Below are positions 22,474-30,582 of a DNA stretch of 64,000 nucleotides, in pieces (the stretch's first letter is position 1; the number at the start of each line of letters is the position of its first letter). The notes beneath the pieces are model-generated. The model was not told the DNA's origin, made no database searches, and worked only from the letters and a program-made list of their open reading frames with translations. The stretch is from Burkholderiales bacterium (GTDB taxonomy: Bacteria > Pseudomonadota > Gammaproteobacteria > Burkholderiales > Burkholderiaceae_E). Location: assembly GCA_026399875.1 (NCBI GenBank), contig JAPLQF010000034.1, positions 1 through 64,000 of the forward strand. Direction: 5' to 3'. A program made the position numbers and the translations under genes.

Positions 22474-25200
22474 ATGACAAATACTTACGCAGCGCGATCG
22501 CATTCGGCGTGGTTCGGTCGGACGCTCGATGCCTTGCAGCGCCGACAGCCGGCGATCGCCGAATTGCTGCCCGCACTCACCGGTCAAACACTCGATGCAC
22601 AGGTGATCGATCGATGCTGGGCAACGGTCGAATCGCTGTCCCGACCGAAAGGCTCACCGGACACCCCCGAGGGGCGAGCGGCAATCGACCCGGGGCCGGC
22701 ACTGCGACGGATGCGCCAGCTCCTGGTCATGGCAATCATCGAACGCGATGTGACACAGCAGGCGCCGCTGGCCGAGGTGTGCGGTGCGATCAGCGCCTGG
22801 GGAATTCGTGCGGTCGAGGTGGCCGTGCGGCATGCCGCCGCCGAGCTTGCGGCCGTCCACGGCCGTCCGCTCGACAGCGAAGGGGCGCCGCAGGACCTGC
22901 TGGTGATCGGCATGGGCAAGATCGGCGGCAACGAACTGAATGTGTCCTCTGACATCGACCTGGTCTTTGCGCACCGCGATGGCGGTCAAACCGAGAACGG
23001 TCGCCTGAGCAGCGGCGAATTCTTTCATCGTGCAGCCCGCAAGCTCTGCGGGACGCTGTCGGACGTCACCGAAGACGGCTTTGTCTTTCGGGTCGATACC
23101 CGATTGCGCCCCAACGGCGACGCCGGCCCGCTGGTGGTCAACCTGCCGATGCTCGAGAACTATTTCTACGACCAGGGCCGTGAATGGGAACGCTTTGCCT
23201 GGGTCAAGGCACTGGTGATCGCCGACTCCGGACTGGCCGGTGAGCACCACCGAGGCGCCGACGAAGCGCAACTCAGCGGAATCGTCGAACCCTTCGTCTA
23301 TCGCCGCTACCTCGACTTCGCAGCCATTGATGCAATGCGCGATCTGCACGAACTGATCCGGACCGAATCGAGCCGCCGAAGTGTGCGCCGGGATACCCGC
23401 GACGGCGGCGGCATCGACGTCAAGATCGGCCGCGGCGGCATCCGGGAAATCGAGTTCTGCGCGCAGCTCTTCCAGGTGGTGCGCGGCGGCCGGGACGCCC
23501 TGCTTCGCGACCGCCGCACCCTGGTCACCCTGCAGACACTCGCGCAGCGGCGCCTGCTCGATCCTCATGCGGTCGACGGTCTGGCGCAGGCTTACCAGCT
23601 GCTGCGGCGCATCGAACACGCGCTGCAGTATCAGGACGATGCCCAGACCCACCGGCTGCCCGATGACCCGCAGATCCAGACGCGCATCGCCGCGATGCTC
23701 GACATGCCGGTCGATGCCTTCACCTTCGAGCTCGCCAACGCCCGCGAACATGTCGTCACCGTCTTCGACAGCCTGCTCGGTACGCCGCAGGTGGCCTCAG
23801 GCGATGCCGCGTCGCCGCCGCGGGTCCTCAGTGAGGCGAGCCAGGCCCGTATCAATGCGCTGCATGAGGGTCGACGCTATCGGCTTGCCCGGCCCGACAC
23901 GCAGCGGCGCATCGACCAGCTGCTCGAGATGGCCCTGCGCGAAACCACCGAGATCGGCGCGCCCGATGACGCCTGGCTCGGACGCCTTGCCGACCTGCTC
24001 GAGACGATCGCCGGGCGCCCGGCTTATCTGGCCCTGCTGGTGCAGTTTCCGGGCGCTTTTCGACAACTGCTGCGCATGATCGGCCAGACCCGCTGGGCAG
24101 CCGATTACCTGATGCGCCATCCGATCGTGCTCGACGAGCTGCTCGACGGACAGGTGCTCGAGCCACCGGACTATCCGGGATGGCAGCGGGATACCCAGGC
24201 GGCATTGGCCGCGCTCGCGCCGGTCGGCGGACAGCCGGATATCGAGCGCCAGATGGATGTGCTGCGCGAAGCGCACCATGCGCAAGTCTTTCGGCTGCTG
24301 GCCCAGGATCTGGCGGGCCGCCTGAGCGTCGAGCGGCTGTCCGACCATCTGAGCGAGCTGGCCGACCGGGTGCTCACGCTCTCGATGGCCTGCGCATGGC
24401 AGCAGGTACGCCACCGGCACCGCGATACACCGCGCTTTGCGGTCATCGCCTACGGCAAGCTCGGCGGCAAGGAACTGGGCTATGCCTCCGACCTCGACCT
24501 GGTCTTTCTGTATGACGACGAGCACGAGAATGCGCAGCCGGCTTATGCCCAGCTCGCGCAGCGACTGTCGGCGTGGTTGTCAACCCGCACCGCTGCCGGC
24601 CAGCTTTTCGAGATCGACCTGCGCCTGCGGCCCAACGGCAACGCCGGCCTGCTGGTCTCGAACCTGAATTCCTTCCGGATCTATCAGCTCGAATCGGCCT
24701 GGACCTGGGAGCATCAGGCGCTCACCCGAGCCCGGTTCGCGGCCGGCGACCCAGCGATCGGCGAGCGTTTCGAGTCGCTGCGACGCGAGATCCTGGCGCT
24801 GCCCCGCGATCTCAAGACCCTGTGCGAGGCGGTTGGAGCAATGCGGCACAAGATGCTCGACGCGCACCCCAACCCCAGCGGTCTGTTCGACATCAAGCAC
24901 GACCGCGGCGGCATGGTCGACATCGAATTTCTGGTGCAGACCCTGGTGCTCGGCCATGCATCGCAGCATCCCGAACTGCTCGACAATGTCGGCAACATCG
25001 CACTGCTTGAGCTTGCGGCAAAGGCCGGCCTGATCGACGCGCACGATGCTGAAACGTGCGCCCAGGCCTATCGCGATTTCCGACGCATGCAGCATCTGCT
25101 GCGCCTCAACGATGCGCGCTTTGCCCGAGTCGAGGCCGACATCATCAGCGACCAGCGCGACACGGTGTTGCGTCTGTGGCGCGCGGTGCTGGGCGACTGA
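22474..25200 (+). CDS. glnE: bifunctional glutamine synthetase adenylyltransferase/adenylyl-removing enzyme
   Basis: About 908 residues. GlnE adds AMP to glutamine synthetase when nitrogen is plentiful and removes it when scarce, under the PII protein. Both nucleotidyltransferase halves show the GxGxxGGxE...SDxDL signature: IGMGKIGGNELNVSSDIDLVF in the N-terminal, AMP-removing half and YGKLGGKELGYASDLDLVFLY in the C-terminal, AMP-adding half. Matching partner blocks are VDTRLRPNGDAGP and IDLRLRPNGNAGLL, and GRGGIREIEF and DRGGMVDIEFL. The start is placed at the ATG at 22474 (MTNTYAARSH); a TTG 60 bases upstream is less likely. Confidence 0.95.
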   Translation: MTNTYAARSHSAWFGRTLDALQRRQPAIAELLPALTGQTLDAQVIDRCWATVESLSRPKGSPDTPEGRAAIDPGPALRRMRQLLVMAIIERDVTQQAPLAEVCGAISAWGIRAVEVAVRHAAAELAAVHGRPLDSEGAPQDLLVIGMGKIGGNELNVSSDIDLVFAHRDGGQTENGRLSSGEFFHRAARKLCGTLSDVTEDGFVFRVDTRLRPNGDAGPLVVNLPMLENYFYDQGREWERFAWVKALVIADSGLAGEHHRGADEAQLSGIVEPFVYRRYLDFAAIDAMRDLHELIRTESSRRSVRRDTRDGGGIDVKIGRGGIREIEFCAQLFQVVRGGRDALLRDRRTLVTLQTLAQRRLLDPHAVDGLAQAYQLLRRIEHALQYQDDAQTHRLPDDPQIQTRIAAMLDMPVDAFTFELANAREHVVTVFDSLLGTPQVASGDAASPPRVLSEASQARINALHEGRRYRLARPDTQRRIDQLLEMALRETTEIGAPDDAWLGRLADLLETIAGRPAYLALLVQFPGAFRQLLRMIGQTRWAADYLMRHPIVLDELLDGQVLEPPDYPGWQRDTQAALAALAPVGGQPDIERQMDVLREAHHAQVFRLLAQDLAGRLSVERLSDHLSELADRVLTLSMACAWQQVRHRHRDTPRFAVIAYGKLGGKELGYASDLDLVFLYDDEHENAQPAYAQLAQRLSAWLSTRTAAGQLFEIDLRLRPNGNAGLLVSNLNSFRIYQLESAWTWEHQALTRARFAAGDPAIGERFESLRREILALPRDLKTLCEAVGAMRHKMLDAHPNPSGLFDIKHDRGGMVDIEFLVQTLVLGHASQHPELLDNVGNIALLELAAKAGLIDAHDAETCAQAYRDFRRMQHLLRLNDARFARVEADIISDQRDTVLRLWRAVLGD

Positions 25201-25233
25201 ACCCGAGCTCGGGGCCTGTTTCAGCCAATCGCC

Positions 25234-26190
25234 TCAATCAAGAAGCGCGGTCGACTCGTCGAATCCCAGCATCAGGTTCATGCACTGCACTGCCGCGCCG
25301 GAGGCACCCTTGCCGAGATTGTCCAGGCGCGAGACCACCAGCACCCGATCATCGTTGCCGAAAACAAAGAGATCATTGCGATTGGTGTCATTGGTGGCCA
25401 TGGCATCGAAAAAACCGCCCTGGGTATTCGATTCGGCGTCCAGCGGCATAACCCTCACGAAGCGCTCGCCCTCGTAGTGCGCCGACAGCGCACGATGAAT
25501 GCTTGCGCGCGTTGTGCCGGGCGCGAGCAGGCGCAGCTGCAGCGGCAACGCGACCGCCATGCCCTTGTAGAAGTTGTCGACGATCGGCACGAACACCGGC
25601 GCAAAGGCCAGGCCGGTATAGGTCTGCATCTCGGGCAGGTGCTTGTGCGACAGACCCAGGCTGTAGAACCGGGCAGCATCGAGTGCACGGCTGTCGCGCG
25701 CCGAATCGTAGTCGGCAATCATCTTCTTTCCACCACCCGAGTAACCGGTCAGCGAATGGCAGGCGACCGGGTAGTCGGGCGGCAAGAGCCCTGCAGCCAC
25801 CAGCGGCGCGAGCGCCAGAATGAAACCGGCCGCATGGCAGCCTGTGACCGCGACCCGTCTGGAGGCTCTGATCGCGTCCCGCTGGCCTGGGCGCAGCTCG
25901 GGCAGTCCGTAGGTCCAGCCCGGTGCGACCCGATGCGCGGTACTGGCATCGATAAAGCCGGTGCGACTGTTGCCGGCCTCGATCAGCGCCACCGATTCGC
26001 GGGCGGCATCGTCGGGCAGACACAGAAAGACCGCATCGGCCTGGTTGATCAGCTCGGCGCGACGGGCAATGTCCTTGCGCCGCTCGGATTCGATCTCTAG
26101 CAGGTGCACACCGTCATGGGCAAGGAGCCGGTCACGAATCTGCAGGCCGGTAGTGCCTTCCTGGCCGTCGACGAACACTTTGCGCTTCAT
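25234..26190 (-). CDS. argC: N-acetyl-gamma-glutamyl-phosphate reductase, short type
   Basis: A 318-residue ArgC of the shorter (type 2) group, reducing N-acetylglutamyl phosphate with NADPH in arginine synthesis. It begins VFVDGQEGTTGLQIRDRL, the type-2 form of the nucleotide-binding loop, and has the catalytic cysteine C118 in VTGCHAAGFIL. The HSLTGYSGGGKKMI block follows. It is transcribed against glnE with a 33-base convergent gap. No other arginine gene is nearby. Confidence 0.94.
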   Translation of the reverse strand: MKRKVFVDGQEGTTGLQIRDRLLAHDGVHLLEIESERRKDIARRAELINQADAVFLCLPDDAARESVALIEAGNSRTGFIDASTAHRVAPGWTYGLPELRPGQRDAIRASRRVAVTGCHAAGFILALAPLVAAGLLPPDYPVACHSLTGYSGGGKKMIADYDSARDSRALDAARFYSLGLSHKHLPEMQTYTGLAFAPVFVPIVDNFYKGMAVALPLQLRLLAPGTTRASIHRALSAHYEGERFVRVMPLDAESNTQGGFFDAMATNDTNRNDLFVFGNDDRVLVVSRLDNLGKGASGAAVQCMNLMLGFDESTALLD

Positions 26191-26260
26191 GAGCGATGCT
26201 CCCTTGACTCGGTCGACGCGACAGTGCCCGACCGCTCAGCCCTCAATGATGCCACCGGGC

Positions 26261-26695
26261 TCATGTCGATTGGTCGACCCAGGGATTAAAGAGCGGGACG
26301 CGGGCTAGTTTGTAGTCGCTGGTATCGCGGGTCACGACCGTCAGCCCATGCTGCAGGGCGGTGGCAGCGATGATCAGGTCAGGCTGGGAAAAGGTCTGTC
26401 CGACTTTGCGGCCCTCTTCAACCAGGATGCGCCACTTGAACATCACCTCCTCGGAAATTTCCAGGACACGCTGCTCAAACAGGGGCCGAACTCTGTGCAA
26501 CAGCCAATCGTTCAACTCGGCACGGCGAACCGGATCGCCGACCATCTCGATACCGTAGCGGAATTCAGCGAAGGTGACCGCGCTGACAAACAGGTCGTCG
26601 AGCCGCTGGCTCGCGATGAATCGGCTCACTCGGGCACTGGGGCGCGGCTTGCGCAGCTCCGAAATGACATTGGTATCAAGCAGCCAGCCGCTCAC
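26261..26695 (-). CDS. type II toxin, PIN-domain ribonuclease (VapC family)
   Basis: A 144-residue PIN-domain protein. The acidic metal ligands are visible: Asp7 in WLLDTNVISEL, Glu in SAVTFAEFRYGIE, the Asp in SQPDLIIAATAL and the final Asp in VVTRDTSDY. VapC toxins cut specific tRNAs or rRNA. The start overlaps the antitoxin stop by four bases (ATGA), the standard arrangement in which the antitoxin is made first. The product is full length with no broken motif, so the toxin is probably active. Confidence 0.9.
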   Translation of the reverse strand: MSGWLLDTNVISELRKPRPSARVSRFIASQRLDDLFVSAVTFAEFRYGIEMVGDPVRRAELNDWLLHRVRPLFEQRVLEISEEVMFKWRILVEEGRKVGQTFSQPDLIIAATALQHGLTVVTRDTSDYKLARVPLFNPWVDQST

Positions 26696-26994
26696 AACTT
26701 GACGGTCCGCACAGGCATCGCCGAACGGCCGGGTTCAATCCCAATCTGGCGATGCGGCGATGACCGCAAGGCCTCAATGAGCAACTCGCCGGTTCGCGCG
26801 CCCTTCAGGCGATTGAATTCGCCAGCGTCGACCACCACCACGGCGTCACGACCATGCAAAGTGACCGTCTGCGGCCCATCGCTATGGGCCATCCGCACGA
26901 GCTCACTGAATCGGGCCTTCGCTTCCTGAAGGCGCCAATGCCTGCGCAGGGGCTGGGCGGTCGGTACTGTCGCGTCTGATGATTTTCTAGTCAT
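26692..26994 (-). CDS. type II antitoxin, Phd/YefM family
   Basis: A 100-residue antitoxin. The N-terminal DNA-binding part reads RHWRLQEAKARFSELVRMAHSDGPQTVTLHGRDAVVVV, the Phd/YefM fold, followed by a C-terminal toxin-binding tail. The start is the ATG at 26994 (MTRKSSDATV); an in-frame start 90 bases upstream gives a non-conserved extension. Antitoxins of this family repress their own operon. Paired with the PIN toxin behind it. Confidence 0.85.
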   Translation of the reverse strand: MTRKSSDATVPTAQPLRRHWRLQEAKARFSELVRMAHSDGPQTVTLHGRDAVVVVDAGEFNRLKGARTGELLIEALRSSPHRQIGIEPGRSAMPVRTVKL

Positions 26995-27123
26995 GCTGAC
27001 CAGAATATCAGCGCCCTTTGCGGCAGACAAGACAAGGACGTGCCACCCGCTTTCAAAAGCGCGGGCGACTGCATGCAGTCTCAAACCGTCAGACTGTGCC
27101 GCGATCCGATGCAGTCGGGCCGG

Positions 27124-27657
27124 CTAACCCACCCAGCCGAGCGCGCCAAGCAGCGCGCCTGCCCCGATCAGCCAGAGCATGTTCAGGCGGGTCGTCGCAA
27201 CAATGACTGCGGTCACCAGAGTCAGCGCCCACATCCGCAGATCGTCGTGATTGCTGCCGGCGGCCACCACCCAACCGGCCGAAGCGGTCAGCCCGATGGC
27301 AAGCGGGGACAGTCCGAGGCGAATCGCGGCGACCAGAGGTGCATCCTCGCTCGCCCGCTTCCAGCGCCAGGCCGACCAGGTGACCACGCTCGATGGCAGC
27401 ATCAGGCCGGCAGTGGCCGCAAAAGCGCCGAGTGCCCCGCCGGCCTGCCAGCCGAGCAAGGTCACAAAGAGGATGTTCGGCCCCGGCGCGGCCTGCGCAA
27501 TCGCGATCGAATCGGTGAATTGCACACCCGAGATCCAGTGCCGCTCATCCACCAGAAAACGCCTCATTTCGGGCGCCGTCCCCAGGGCGCCGCCGACCGC
27601 CAGCAGCGACAGCGCGGCGAATCGCAAGAACAGATCGAGGGCGTCGGCATGCGTCAT
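27124..27657 (-). CDS. chromate transporter, C-terminal-type half (short-chain ChrA)
   Basis: A 177-residue, strongly hydrophobic half-size ChrA protein. The family block AAPGPNILFVTLLGWQAGGALGAFAA is present, with several membrane helices. In the short-chain CHR subfamily two half proteins encoded in tandem replace one full-length ChrA and export chromate (or take up sulfate-like anions) at the inner membrane. Its start overlaps the partner's stop by ATGA. Confidence 0.85.
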   Translation of the reverse strand: MTHADALDLFLRFAALSLLAVGGALGTAPEMRRFLVDERHWISGVQFTDSIAIAQAAPGPNILFVTLLGWQAGGALGAFAATAGLMLPSSVVTWSAWRWKRASEDAPLVAAIRLGLSPLAIGLTASAGWVVAAGSNHDDLRMWALTLVTAVIVATTRLNMLWLIGAGALLGALGWVG

Positions 27658-28286
27658 GGCCGCGGGCCTCGCGTCTGACCATTGTTGTCGCGCAGCGCCA
27701 GCCAGGCCATCAGGGTGGCGATCGGTGCCAGCCCCGCGACCACCCAGAGCAGTTTCAGATGCAGCAGCCCGACACCTGCGAAGGCCAGCACGCCGAAGAT
27801 CAGCCAGCGCCAGCGCTTGCGCTGCGCCATCGCGAGCTTGAGTGCGGTGGCCATGATCATGCCCCCTGCCACCGCGCCCATTCCGCCGAGTGCGCGGCGC
27901 ACCACCGGATCGTCCGCAACCTGTCCATAGAGCAGCGCGAGCCCGAGCACGACCACCATCGGCATGCCGAGCATGCCGCCGAGTGCCGCCAGCGACCCGC
28001 GCCAGCCGAACCAGCGGTCGCCGACCATGATCGCCAGATTGCAGATATTCGGGCCGGGCAAAAGCTGGCCGAAAGCCAGGTATTCGGTGAACTGCTCGCG
28101 GCTCAGCCAGCCGCGCTCCTCGACCAGCACCCGCTGGGCCCAGGGCAGCACGCCACCAAAACCGCGCAGCGCCAGCAGCGTGAAGACGATGAAGAGTTCG
28201 CGCAGCGATTCGGGGCGAGGCGGGGGCGCTGGGGCTGGCTCGGGGCCACCGCCAGCCGGGGTCGAAGGGTCAGAAATAGGCAGCAA
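27654..28286 (-). CDS. chromate transporter, N-terminal-type half (short-chain ChrA)
   Basis: A 210-residue partner half with the signature RGFGGVLPWAQRVLVEERGWLSREQFTEYLAFGQLLPGPNICN (the conserved FGG and PGPN blocks) and five or six membrane segments. The first 30 residues are Pro-rich and cytoplasmic. It is translated just ahead of the second half. The pair diverges from the glycan cluster across a 118-base gap. Confidence 0.88.
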   Translation of the reverse strand: MLPISDPSTPAGGGPEPAPAPPPRPESLRELFIVFTLLALRGFGGVLPWAQRVLVEERGWLSREQFTEYLAFGQLLPGPNICNLAIMVGDRWFGWRGSLAALGGMLGMPMVVVLGLALLYGQVADDPVVRRALGGMGAVAGGMIMATALKLAMAQRKRWRWLIFGVLAFAGVGLLHLKLLWVVAGLAPIATLMAWLALRDNNGQTRGPRP

Positions 28287-28327
28287 AACGGTCGCTTATC
28301 GGGCTCAAGATTTTCGCCCCCCTGAAT

Positions 28328-28344
28328 ACCATGCTTTTCATGGT
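28328..28344. promoter_or_regulatory. inverted repeat ACCATG-N5-CATGGT upstream of hddA
   Basis: Perfect six-base arms with a five-base centre in the 118-base gap between the chromate genes and the heptose cluster, 61 bases before the hddA ATG. It could be an operator or a small RNA hairpin. No confident promoter elements are seen beside it. Confidence 0.35.
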
Positions 28345-28404
28345 GCGCTCGAACCCTGGCGCCAACCGCACGTAAAACAGAACCGGCGATCCAGCGCTCA
28401 GCCA

Positions 28405-29400
28405 ATGATCATCACCCGCACTCCCTTTCGGATCTCCTTTTTCGGCGGCGGGACCGACTATCCCGGCTGGTATACCCAGCACGGCGGCGAAGTGCTGTCG
28501 ACCACAATCGACAAATACTGCTACATCACCTGCCGGCATCTGCCGCCCTTTTTCGAGCACAAGCACCGGGTGGTCTACTCGGCAATCGAAAACGTCAAGC
28601 ACTGGGATGAGATCAAACACCCCTCCGTGCGAGCGGTGCTCGGCTGGTCCAAGTGCGACAAGGGCATGGAGATCCACCACGACGGCGACCTGCCCGCCCG
28701 CTCCGGCCTGGGCTCGAGTTCGTCCTTCACCGTCGGCCTGCTGCATGCCCTCGCGGCGCTCAAGGGCAGCTATGTCTCGAAAGAGCAGCTTTCCAAGGAT
28801 GCGCTGCATATCGAACAGAACGTGATCGGTGAAGCCGTCGGCTCGCAGGACCAGATCGCCGCAGCCTATGGCGGCTTCAACCGGATCGAATTCAAGCGCA
28901 GCGGCAATTTCAGCGTCTCGCCGGTGATTCTCAAGAAACAGCGCCAGAAGGACTTCCAGAAGCACCTGATGCTTTGCTTTACCGGCATCTCGCGCATCGC
29001 AGCCGAAGTGGCGAAATCCAAGATCGCGAACCTGAACAAGCGCGAGACCGAACTCAAGGCGATGCAAGGCATGGTCGACGAGGCCACCCAGATCCTGCAG
29101 AGCCCGACCCGTCCGATCGAAGAGTTCGGCGATCTGCTGCACGAGTCATGGCAACACAAGCGAGCCCTGTCCGACAAGGTCGCCACCCCGGAAGTCGATC
29201 AGATCTATGAAGCCGCACGCGACGCCGGCGCTATCGGCGGCAAGGTGCTGGGCGCGGGCGGTGGCGGATTCATGCTGTTTTTCGTGCGTCCCGAGCATCA
29301 GACCCGGGTGCGCGAACGACTGAGCAAGCTGATTCATGTGCCCTTCGGATTCGATGAGTCCGGCAGCCGCGTGATGCTCTACCAACCCAACGGCCTGTGA
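28405..29400 (+). CDS. hddA: D-glycero-alpha-D-manno-heptose-7-phosphate kinase
   Basis: A 331-residue GHMP kinase. Motif 1 reads TRTPFRISFFGGGTDYPGW, typical of HddA; the ATP loop is LPARSGLGSSSSFTVGLLHAL; motif 3 is KVLGAGGGGFMLFF near the C-terminus. It phosphorylates sedoheptulose-derived heptose 7-phosphate at C1 with alpha configuration, the branch that leads to GDP-heptose rather than ADP-heptose. The start is the ATG at 28405; the frame upstream is open but non-coding. First gene of a ten-gene glycan cluster; GmhA, HddC and GmhB are encoded downstream. Confidence 0.92.
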   Translation: MIITRTPFRISFFGGGTDYPGWYTQHGGEVLSTTIDKYCYITCRHLPPFFEHKHRVVYSAIENVKHWDEIKHPSVRAVLGWSKCDKGMEIHHDGDLPARSGLGSSSSFTVGLLHALAALKGSYVSKEQLSKDALHIEQNVIGEAVGSQDQIAAAYGGFNRIEFKRSGNFSVSPVILKKQRQKDFQKHLMLCFTGISRIAAEVAKSKIANLNKRETELKAMQGMVDEATQILQSPTRPIEEFGDLLHESWQHKRALSDKVATPEVDQIYEAARDAGAIGGKVLGAGGGGFMLFFVRPEHQTRVRERLSKLIHVPFGFDESGSRVMLYQPNGL

Positions 29401-29420
29401 TGAGCCTCACAGGAATGCCC

Positions 29421-30023
29421 ATGATGACCCAGGAAGACCTCATCGCCTTTGAAGACAAGGTGGCCGCGCTGTTCAACGACGCAAAAATTCGCGCGCCGGT
29501 GCACCTCTACTCGGGCAATGAAGACGAGATGATCGACGTCTTCAAGGATGTGCGACCCAATGACTGGCTGTTCTGCTCGTGGCGCTCGCACTACCAGTGC
29601 CTGCTCAAGGGCGTGCCGCCGCAGGAGGTGCTCGACGAGATCATGGCCGGACGATCGATCTCGCTGTGCTTTCCGGAACACCGCATCTACTCCTCGGCGA
29701 TTGTCGGTGGCGTGCTGCCGATTGCGATTGGCACCGCGATGGCGATCAAGCGGCGTAGCGAAGAGGCGATGGTCCATTGCTTCATGGGCGAGATGACCGC
29801 CGAAACCGGCATCGCCCATGAGTCGATGAAATACGCCCGAAATCATCTTCTGCCGATCCGGTTCATCGTCGAAGACAACGGCAAGTCGGTCTGCACCGAC
29901 ACCCGCGACGCCTGGAATCAGCCCATCCTCAGTTTTGACGACCGACGAGACAGTCATGTCCACTACTACCGCTACCAGACCCGATACCCGCACGCTGGCG
30001 CCGGACAACGCGTCCAGTTCTGA
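29421..30023 (+). CDS. thiamine-diphosphate enzyme, E1-alpha-like subunit (short)
   Basis: About 200 residues resembling the ThDP-binding half of 2-oxo acid dehydrogenase E1 alpha or transketolase. The ThDP motif, normally GDG...NN, is read here as FMGEMTAETGIAHE ... FIVEDNGKS: Glu replaces Asp and Asp replaces the first Asn, which may alter metal binding. The C-terminus PHAGAGQRVQF is the family ending, so the gene is not truncated. AGGA at 29411-29414 favours the ATG at 29421; in-frame ATGs at 29400 and 29424 are possible. It overlaps the next gene and together they make a split enzyme. In a sugar cluster, transfer of a two-carbon unit is more likely than a dehydrogenase role. Confidence 0.72.
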   Translation: MMTQEDLIAFEDKVAALFNDAKIRAPVHLYSGNEDEMIDVFKDVRPNDWLFCSWRSHYQCLLKGVPPQEVLDEIMAGRSISLCFPEHRIYSSAIVGGVLPIAIGTAMAIKRRSEEAMVHCFMGEMTAETGIAHESMKYARNHLLPIRFIVEDNGKSVCTDTRDAWNQPILSFDDRRDSHVHYYRYQTRYPHAGAGQRVQF

Positions 30024-30570
30024 GCCGCGTGTGGTGAAGTATTTCGACGAGCTCAAACGCTCGATGGAATACCTTGCCACCGATCCGCGCACGCTCTTCA
30101 TCGGACAGGCTGTTGCCGTTCCGGGCACGGCAATGAGCAATACCCTCAAGGACATCGATCCAACGCGCCTGCTCGAACTGCCGGTGGCTGAAGAAATGCA
30201 GATGGGCATGACCACCGGGCTGGCACTGGCCGGCATGGTGCCGGTCAGTCTGTTTCCGCGCTGGAACTTTTTGCTGTGCGCCATGAGCCAGCTGATCAAT
30301 CACCTCGACAAGGTCGGCGTGATGTCGAACGACGGCTTCAAGACCAAAGCGATCGTGCGCACCAGCATCGGTGCCGAGCGACCGCTGCATCCGCAACACC
30401 AGCATGTCGGCGACTTCACCGATGCGGTGCGCGCGATGTGCAGCTCGATCGAGGTGATCCGCCTGGACGAGCCGCAGGACATTTTCCCGGCTTATCAGCG
30501 CGCACTGCTTCGCGATGACGGCCGCAGCACCCTGCTCGTGGAGTGGGGCGACTTCTACAACGAGAAGTAA
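29956..30570 (+). CDS. thiamine-diphosphate enzyme, E1-beta/pyrimidine-domain subunit (short)
   Basis: About 204 residues matching the Pyr domain of E1 beta or transketolase. VAEEMQMGMTTGLALAGMVPVSLFPRWNFLL holds the glutamate that activates the thiamine ring. The C-terminal transketolase domain present in normal E1 beta (about 325 residues) is missing, as in two-subunit decarboxylases such as sulfopyruvate decarboxylase. The ATG at 29956 makes a 68-base overlap with the alpha gene; GTG codons at 30031 or 30034, just after the alpha stop, are equally possible starts, and relatives begin near there. Works with the preceding subunit. Confidence 0.72.
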   Translation: MSTTTATRPDTRTLAPDNASSSEPRVVKYFDELKRSMEYLATDPRTLFIGQAVAVPGTAMSNTLKDIDPTRLLELPVAEEMQMGMTTGLALAGMVPVSLFPRWNFLLCAMSQLINHLDKVGVMSNDGFKTKAIVRTSIGAERPLHPQHQHVGDFTDAVRAMCSSIEVIRLDEPQDIFPAYQRALLRDDGRSTLLVEWGDFYNEK

Positions 30571-30582
30571 GCGCAGCCCGCC

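Noticed and set aside
26261..26994. Possibility that the toxin-antitoxin pair marks an integrated mobile element
   Set aside because: No integrase, repeats or tRNA gene nearby, and codon use looks like that of the neighbours.
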